Source of the DNA: Mesostigma viride | Taxonomy: Eukaryota > Streptophyta > Mesostigmatophyceae > Mesostigmatales > Mesostigmataceae | DNA length: 64,000 bases | Assembly: GCA_009746045.1 (NCBI GenBank) | Contig: RPFO01000154.1 | Location: forward strand, 3,179,763-3,243,762 | Direction of reading: 5' to 3' | Shown here: positions 55,176-64,000 of the stretch, one piece after another | Layout: every line of letters begins with the position of its first letter | Numbering within the stretch: position 1 is the first letter of the stretch | Made by a program: the position numbers and the translations under genes | The notes under the pieces: model-generated | The model's database searches: none | Told to the model about the DNA's origin: nothing | Seen by the model: only the letters and a program-made list of their open reading frames with translations

Positions 55176-55799
55176 TACGGTAATAAGAGACAGACTACGC
55201 ATCGTGCAACGCAAAAGATCTCTGCTGAGAGATTCGCGGCTGAAGACCTGGCCACTTCGCCTTGTGCCACGAACAGGCAAACTGCGCCAGGTTCCTCCAC
55301 GTGGCATGTAGGTGATGCCACGTGGTGCCAATTTAGAGAGCGGAAAATCTGAGACGCAGGTGGTCCCGGGTCCCGCACTCGGCCCCGAGTCCCGATTCCG
55401 ACTCCCGAGTCCAGGAGTGAAGTTGCTTGAAGTTGTTACAATACACCCCTACTGTAGTCCCACGTTTCCGATTTCCAGCTTTAAGATCTATAAGTAGAAT
55501 GAAATATAATGAAGTAGAACTTATTAGGATCGAATCATAGTAGTAAGATTATTTAAGATCGTGAGCCCTGGCTTGGCCGGACCCCAATCTTAAACGTAGT
55601 CAACAAAGAAATTAGCCAAGTCCTACAGTAATTGGCGCGGCAGGCCCTTTTTTCCCGCGTAACTCGTGTGCCGGTCCGGCGCGGCGTGGCCTGGGCAGGC
55701 GCGTCGGACTTAGTGCGGTGGTGTCCCGGAACCCCGCACTCACCCCCGCACTAGAGTTTGTGTCATCAGAGCCAAATTATGCGCTTCCGACTCGGGAGC

Positions 55800-56000
55800 T
55801 TTGCGACTCACATGAGGCGGTGAACTCTTTGTGAACTCTTTTGTGAACTGGGCCGACCGGGGCCGAGCTAATTTTGGGTCCCGAGGAGTTCACGAGTTCA
55901 CAGGACGAGTTCACAATCTCCCCGAAGTCCGAAGTTGTGAACTCCCCGTGAACTCCCCGTGAACTCCTCGTGAACTCTTTGTGAACTTGTGGTGGACAGC
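55800..56000 (+). repeat. GTGAACTC-rich block, left copy
   Basis: Starts CGACTCACATGAGGCGGTGA and contains about ten GTGAACTC or GAGTTCAC octamers. The reverse complement of 61630-61797 begins the same way (CGACTCACATGAGGCTCGGT) and carries the same octamer. Confidence 0.75.
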
Positions 56001-56045
56001 GTGCGTTGGCGCGAAGCAAGCCCATGAAAATGCCAGACGTGCAAC

Positions 56046-56360
56046 ATGCGCGGGAAGGTGGCAGGTGCTCGGGAGTCGCCAGCCATGAGGGACACCGACC
56101 AGCTTTTTCAGGAATGGCTACAACGGGTTACCCTCGCGAAAGGTGACCCGAAGCCTGCTATTAGCGACGACATTAACCCAAATGCTCCGAGCCCCACGGC
56201 TGTAGAAGAGCAGAGCATTGCACGCGAAGGGCACAGCGCCGCACTCGATCTGGTTGCGGCTTTGGTGATCTTTGGAGATGCTGGCAATCTTGAGGACGAT
56301 AGTTGGCGCAGTAATAAATGTCGGTCTTCTTGTGCGGCATTGCATACTCTTTGGAGATGA
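56046..56360 (+). CDS. Small open frame of unknown function
   Basis: 104 codons beginning MRGKVAGARES and including RDTDQLFQEWLQRVTLAKG. It lies just inside the left GTGAACTC block. It could be a second protein of a Harbinger-like element, but no Myb-like motif is visible, so this may be chance. Confidence 0.25.
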   Translation: MRGKVAGARESPAMRDTDQLFQEWLQRVTLAKGDPKPAISDDINPNAPSPTAVEEQSIAREGHSAALDLVAALVIFGDAGNLEDDSWRSNKCRSSCAALHTLWR

Positions 56361-56439
56361 CAAGGCGAGCTCGCCTAAGCCGAAGGCAAAGCGAAATATG
56401 AGCGACAAAGCAAACGTGAAACTCACAACGCCCTGATGA

Positions 56440-56625
56440 CAATATGGATGGCGGCAATTGGTGTTGATGGCCACATACACACTGGTTCATATCCATCATC
56501 GTGCACGACTCGAAAACGCGGATAACATAACGGCAGGCTCGAGCTACCTTGGTCCGGATTCTCCAGATCTCTGGCCTGCGCTGTTGTCTCATTGACATAC
56601 ACACTGATGCGCCCGGCAATAGCAT
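56440..56625 (-). repeat. Dispersed family C, minus-strand copy
   Basis: Minus strand: GAGACAACAGCGCAGGCCAG, a gap, GGTAGCTCGAGCCTGCCGTT and CGCGTTTTCGAGTCGTGCA. It is close to the copy at 63362-63510. Confidence 0.8.
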
Positions 56626-56959
56626 GGGCGGTCCGTCTGCATGAACAATCTTTCGTTGCTGGCCGCCCCACGCTTCACGTTCTAGGCACACTGGTTGGTA
56701 AGAAAGGTCAACTTGTAAGGTCCGTTGAGTCCGATCTCTTTTCTTTCAGGGGCATGCTCTTTTTGTGTGTGCGATCATGATGGCCACTATGGAACGTGAT
56801 TCATAAGATATTGCTTCAAATTTGCTGTGCGATAACACTTCCTTGACTACTTGTAGTAATCACTTTTATTGCTCATTGAAATAATTTTGGACATTTATCT
56901 GCTGGCCCCAGGCAATTGTCATGTTTGTTGTCTCACTCACTTGATGACAATGTAAAGAC

Positions 56960-57160
56960 TATCACTAAAGCAACTAGCGCAGGCCAGAAATATGGAGATC
57001 CCGGACCATGCTGTTGATATCTCGAGCCTGCTGTTGACTCATCCGTGTTAGTCGAGTCATTCACAACGATGGAAACAAATGGAGGTGGAAATGTGCAGCC
57101 TTGTAAGTTACAACTATGGCTGGCTAACATTCAGAGCGGGATCTACACGGTTTGCGACGG
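56960..57160 (+). repeat. Dispersed family C, plus-strand copy
   Basis: CTAGCGCAGGCCAGAAAT, CTCGAGCCTGCTGTTG, GAGGTGGAAATGTGCAGCC and TATGGCTGGCTAACATTCAG occur in order, defining a unit of about 200 bp. Confidence 0.8.
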
Positions 57161-57605
57161 CACCACTCCTTTTGAACTGCAATAACCCTAAATGGAATTA
57201 ATATGTTCGCACATTGCATAGTTGCATGCCTCCCTTTATAATTGCAACGCGCCCGACATTAGTCATGATTAAAGAATTACGCGTGCACAAAGTTATTGTT
57301 AAGCAGCCACAATACGTCCAACATTATGTCTCACTCAATGAGCAACCAATTCAAGACATTGCACATGTCCAAGTGAGGTCTTAACAACCACAGTACCCCC
57401 AGTGCGTGTGACTAGCTCAAGGAGCTCACGTAATTGACCACTATGAACATGTGTAGCATCATACGGTAAGCTAATGGAATTTCCATTATTATAATTCTGA
57501 AATGTTGACTCACATTTGCTAAATGAAGTAAGGAGTTCAGTTCTAAAACAAACTCTTGCTTATGCCCACTCTGATATGGGAAACCAGATGCCCATCCATG
57601 AAAAG

Positions 57606-60910
<3,305 letters not shown>

Positions 60911-61016
60911 ATGCCCACATGCCACACGTGCACATGCACGTATGGGTGGGCAGGGCATTGCGTTTGGAGCGACGACGTATACACAGTCCAGGTTACCACA
61001 GGCGTCCAACCGGAAC

Positions 61017-61484
61017 CTACGCTTGCTGTTTGCTGTTGAAAGCATCTTCAAGTTCTCGTAGAATGCCAGGGCGTTCCCCATTTTTGGACCACGTGTTTGA
61101 AGCGATGCCATATGCACGCTCCAAGGTACCATAGTCGCAGCTATGAGAAAGCCACTCTAATGCACCAATGAGCATTTGCTCGGGTCTTACCACGTCCAAC
61201 CGGAGATTCGGCTCGCTGATCGGGCCGATTTTCTCCAGTAAATAACCGAACGCCTCCAGCGAGATATGGCATGTTTTGTGCATGTGACGGCGGGCGGCTC
61301 TGGGGTCGTCCCCAGCCAATAAACAAACCGGCTTTGAAACAATATCGACAGAGAAGCACTGGCACCAACACCTGGAAAAACTTGCAAAGAAAGCTAGCTG
61401 TCTGCGTTCGAACGCAGACAGGTAGCTGGAAAAGCGACATGCACGACAGGTCACCGGCGCGTTTTTATCATATTTCTGCAGCAC
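61017..61484 (-). pseudogene. PIF/Harbinger-like transposase N-terminal fragment
   Basis: The minus frame contains MHKTCHISLEAFGYLLEKIG, then EQMLIGALEWLSHSCDYGTL and ERAYGIASNTWSK. A helix F..LL..I, then a basic or polar RL..AL.WL..G segment and a helix-turn-helix ending in SxxTxSK, is the N-terminal layout of Harbinger (DDE_Tnp_4) transposases. The catalytic DDE part is missing; downstream sequence runs into the compound microsatellite. Confidence 0.55.
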
Positions 61485-61629
61485 TGTATCAAATTAGTGG
61501 TGCAGAAGTTAGTGGTTTACAGCTGGACAAGACGTGCATGTTATTAGCCAGCATGCAAGGATGCATCATGCACTTGCTTGACGTTTGCGCCCTTTCCCGC
61601 GAAATCTGGGCTGTCTTCCCGCGCCTCCG

Positions 61630-61797
61630 CCAGTTCACAAACGAGTTCACTGGCGAGCAGTTCACTACGTCGTTGCGACCCATGTGAGTGCGTGAACTCG
61701 AAGTGAAGGGCCGGTGAAGCGCCGGTGGCGACCCGGCCGTCGACCCAGTTCACAAAGAGTTCACCGACGGAGTTCACCGAGCCTCATGTGAGTCGTG
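61630..61797 (-). repeat. GTGAACTC-rich block, right copy (inverted)
   Basis: Inverted relative to 55800-56000. Octamers GAGTTCAC and GTTCAC recur about seven times. A poly-T run follows at 61799-61814. Confidence 0.75.
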
Positions 61798-61814
61798 CCT
61801 TTTTTTTTTTTTTT

Positions 61815-62869
61815 GGTTGGTACCTTTCGAGTTGGATTCCCGCCACGCAAAATCCTGAGTCGGGGTGCCGCGTGCCGCCGGCCGCGGGCATGCCGGCTTC
61901 CGGAATGCACGTCGACTCCTCGACGGTCGCGGGCTCACCGGGCACGTCTTTGTTGTGTTGTGGCGCCTTGCCGGCGAGGGGGAAACTTGGTTCCTGCCGT
62001 GCCTGCCTGCAGGCTGCAGCCTAATTATTTGCCAGTCTTCCTGCAAGACATGCGGCACTAATTGAGTTTAGGGCTAGTGTTGAAAGTGTGTATGATGGCA
62101 ATTTATATAAATTGTGGGAGGTGACCTTGATACAAATGGCGTCCGTTATACGATGCGTCTAATGGAGCCTGGCCACTGCGAACAAGCGCTTGCCAAGCAG
62201 CTTTTATCCTGAAGTAGGCTGTCTCTATCTCGATAACCCTAATATTAGCGCATCATGCGGCACCCATATATCCAGCTCATCTTTACCACCTCCGTTTACG
62301 CGGCCAGGATATACAAAAGTCAGGGCTAGCACGCAGGTCGGCGTTCACGCGATGTCCACCCTGCGCTGGTTGCCTTGTCAATTTTCCCGCCAAGTGAGCC
62401 AGCTTCCCGAGTGCAACGGTTTCCATGTCACATATACAAGAAGGCGTGCGCCGGGCAAGGGTATGGCACCACGACATCACTTAAAAGTTAACGACATTGC
62501 GCCGCCTTTCCTTATCGTGCATGGCTCAGGAGAACGCATGGACTGGGGGATCGTAGCCAGGCCTGCATTTTGAGAAAGGCTATGAATTCTTCACTTGCTG
62601 TTGAGAAAGAATACTAGGAGGCCTTCTGCGCCGTATCGGTGCCCGTATGATTGGCCCACGCCTAAGCCACAAAACGCTCGATGACGGCACATCTGTAGCT
62701 GTGCCCAACACTATCCTAACGTGTACGTAACAACCCCCCACCCAACCACCCTCACAATATGTACTTGCGTGCCAATCTATTGTTCACAGATTGTCTCTAG
62801 ATCAATATAGGCTTTTCTCATGAATGGTTAATGCTCCGTGGCTCTCCAATGGGACCACGTGTAATGAAG
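61815..62869. other. Intergenic, no gene recognised
   Basis: No supported frame. At 62829-62870 a family E-like segment (AATGCTCCGTGGCTCTCC) is followed by a degenerate AT tail. Confidence 0.5.
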
Positions 62870-63152
62870 TAATAAATGATTTCTACGGTTATGGTAGACG
62901 AGGCGGTAGTGTTGCGGCTATCCCCAGCGGCAATGACGTCTACCTGAGGGCTACCCCGTCTAGCAGTGGGCCGCGGTCGAACCATGGGGAGACGACAGGG
63001 CCAAAGCCTTCAGAGCGGAGCCTATTGTATATGACAGCCCATTTCTCCTTGTCAATCATGCGGGCACAGAGCACTAACAATCCCTCCAGCCCTACATCCT
63101 CAAGCACACAGATGCGTTGGAAACGGATGTCCATGTGACGGTTAGTTAGCAT
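62870..63152 (-). pseudogene. LINE ORF2 C-terminal fragment
   Basis: The minus frame encodes LEDVGLEGLLVLCARMIDKE, then KWAVIYNRL. The same segment occurs in the fragments at 26850-26930 and 29281-29330. The downstream DNA (GGGATAGCCGCAACACTACC) matches 29412-29450. Confidence 0.65.
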
Positions 63153-63361
63153 TCATATTATTTCCATGTCATGCTTATGAAATTGCTATATTTATAGTTG
63201 TCTCACTTAATGGCACATGAGCTACATATAATTCTCTTGGAAAGATCTCACTCAATGTGTTCGTGGTGTGTCCCTCGCAACTTGAGGTCTACAAAGTAAT
63301 AAAAGGCAGCCCACTACTAATGTATCAATGGGGCATGACTAGTAATCGAGATGTATCGCAT

Positions 63362-63745
63362 CAAGGAGACAACCAGCGCAGGCCAGAAATCGGGAGAAGA
63401 CCACGGTAGCTGGACGGAGCCTGCCGTTATCTTTTTCGCGTTTTCGAGTCGTGCAGGATGATGAATATGACAATGGAGATGGAAGTGTGTAGCCTTGTGC
63501 ATCGTATCAAGGAGACAACCAATGTATAAATGAGACAACCAGCGCAGGCCAGAAATGTAAAGATCGAATCCGGAGCATGGTAGCTCGAGCATGTTGTTAT
63601 CTTATCCACATTTGGCGAGCCCTAAGTTAACATGATTATGGAATTGAATGGAGGTGGATATGTCAAGGTGGATATGTTTACGTAGCCGTGAACAAAGAAA
63701 TTTATGGCTGGCTAATATTCAGAGCAAGATCTAGATGGTTTAGCT
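63362..63745 (+). repeat. Dispersed family C, two copies in tandem
   Basis: 63362-63510 and 63533-63745 both begin GACAACCAGCGCAGGCCAG. The second keeps the full 3' part TTTATGGCTGGCTAATATTC and AGAGCAAGATCTAGATGG. Confidence 0.8.
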
Positions 63746-64000
63746 AAAAGACTCGCTCTTTACGATCAATGCATTTGTTCAGTCTAGCGGCCAGGAGTGT
63801 CCTGTCGTACACTCCTGCCATACACCACTGCTGTGATCAATCACTCTCCTGCCACTAGTTTGTATGAGGAATCACCTTCAATGGAAAGAACCCTCAATCG
63901 AAATCCCTCTATTTGTATTATTTGACCGGGTCCACGCCGATAACCCCGCAAACGCATGGGCGGGCCAAACTAGGTGGCTCAAGCTCATCATCAATCCCAA
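63746..64000. other. Right edge, nothing recognised
   Basis: 255 bp without repeat or coding signal. Confidence 0.5.

Overview
This is a eukaryotic nuclear window, most likely from a green-lineage alga. The genes are split by GT-AG introns (one probable GC-AG) with very long introns. The N-terminal acetyltransferase has a plant-type acetyl-CoA loop, and a GT29 sialyltransferase-like gene and a CYP86-clan P450 are present. Intergenic DNA is dominated by retroposons, DNA transposons and extremely long, pure microsatellites. I cannot name the species.

Layout. 1-2473 (minus): a large transposase-like protein that runs off the left edge of the window. 2480-4010: two tandem-repeat blocks. 4158-6973 (plus): a two-exon, Gln-rich protein with a PHD-like zinc finger. 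7847-8007 (minus): an orphan exon. 8030-10345: a diverged long direct-repeat pair. 10965-11915 (minus): an intronless protein with three double-stranded-RNA-binding domains. 13939-23554 (plus): a sialyltransferase-like Golgi enzyme with at least eight exons and a Cys-rich C-terminal extension. 24107-31694: a nest of LINE fragments, a complete hAT element, a tyrosine-recombinase fragment and two (ATGG)n tracts. 31911-36939 (minus): a complete six-exon NAA20 gene. 36940-43305: decayed retroelements, including LINE ORF1. 43776-54557 (minus): a complete eight-exon cytochrome P450. 54887-55175: a MITE. 55800-61800: a region bounded by inverted GTGAACTC-rich blocks that holds a PIF/Harbinger-like fragment and a 3.3 kb compound microsatellite built around about 685 GTGA units. 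61810-64000: dispersed repeats.

The three multi-exon genes could be rebuilt exon by exon. Every junction keeps the reading frame, and the products align end to end with their families as I know them. They look like unrelated housekeeping or metabolic genes, not an operon or cluster.

The most unusual signal is shared by the introns of all three genes. They contain ladders of progressively decayed tandem copies of the adjacent exon edge together with its splice site (donor side, acceptor side or both), often with a minisatellite growing directly from the splice site. This suggests introns that enlarge by repeated duplication of their own exon-intron boundaries. A second clear result is an hAT element with perfect 8-bp target duplications inside a LINE reverse transcriptase, whose frame closes exactly when the element is removed.
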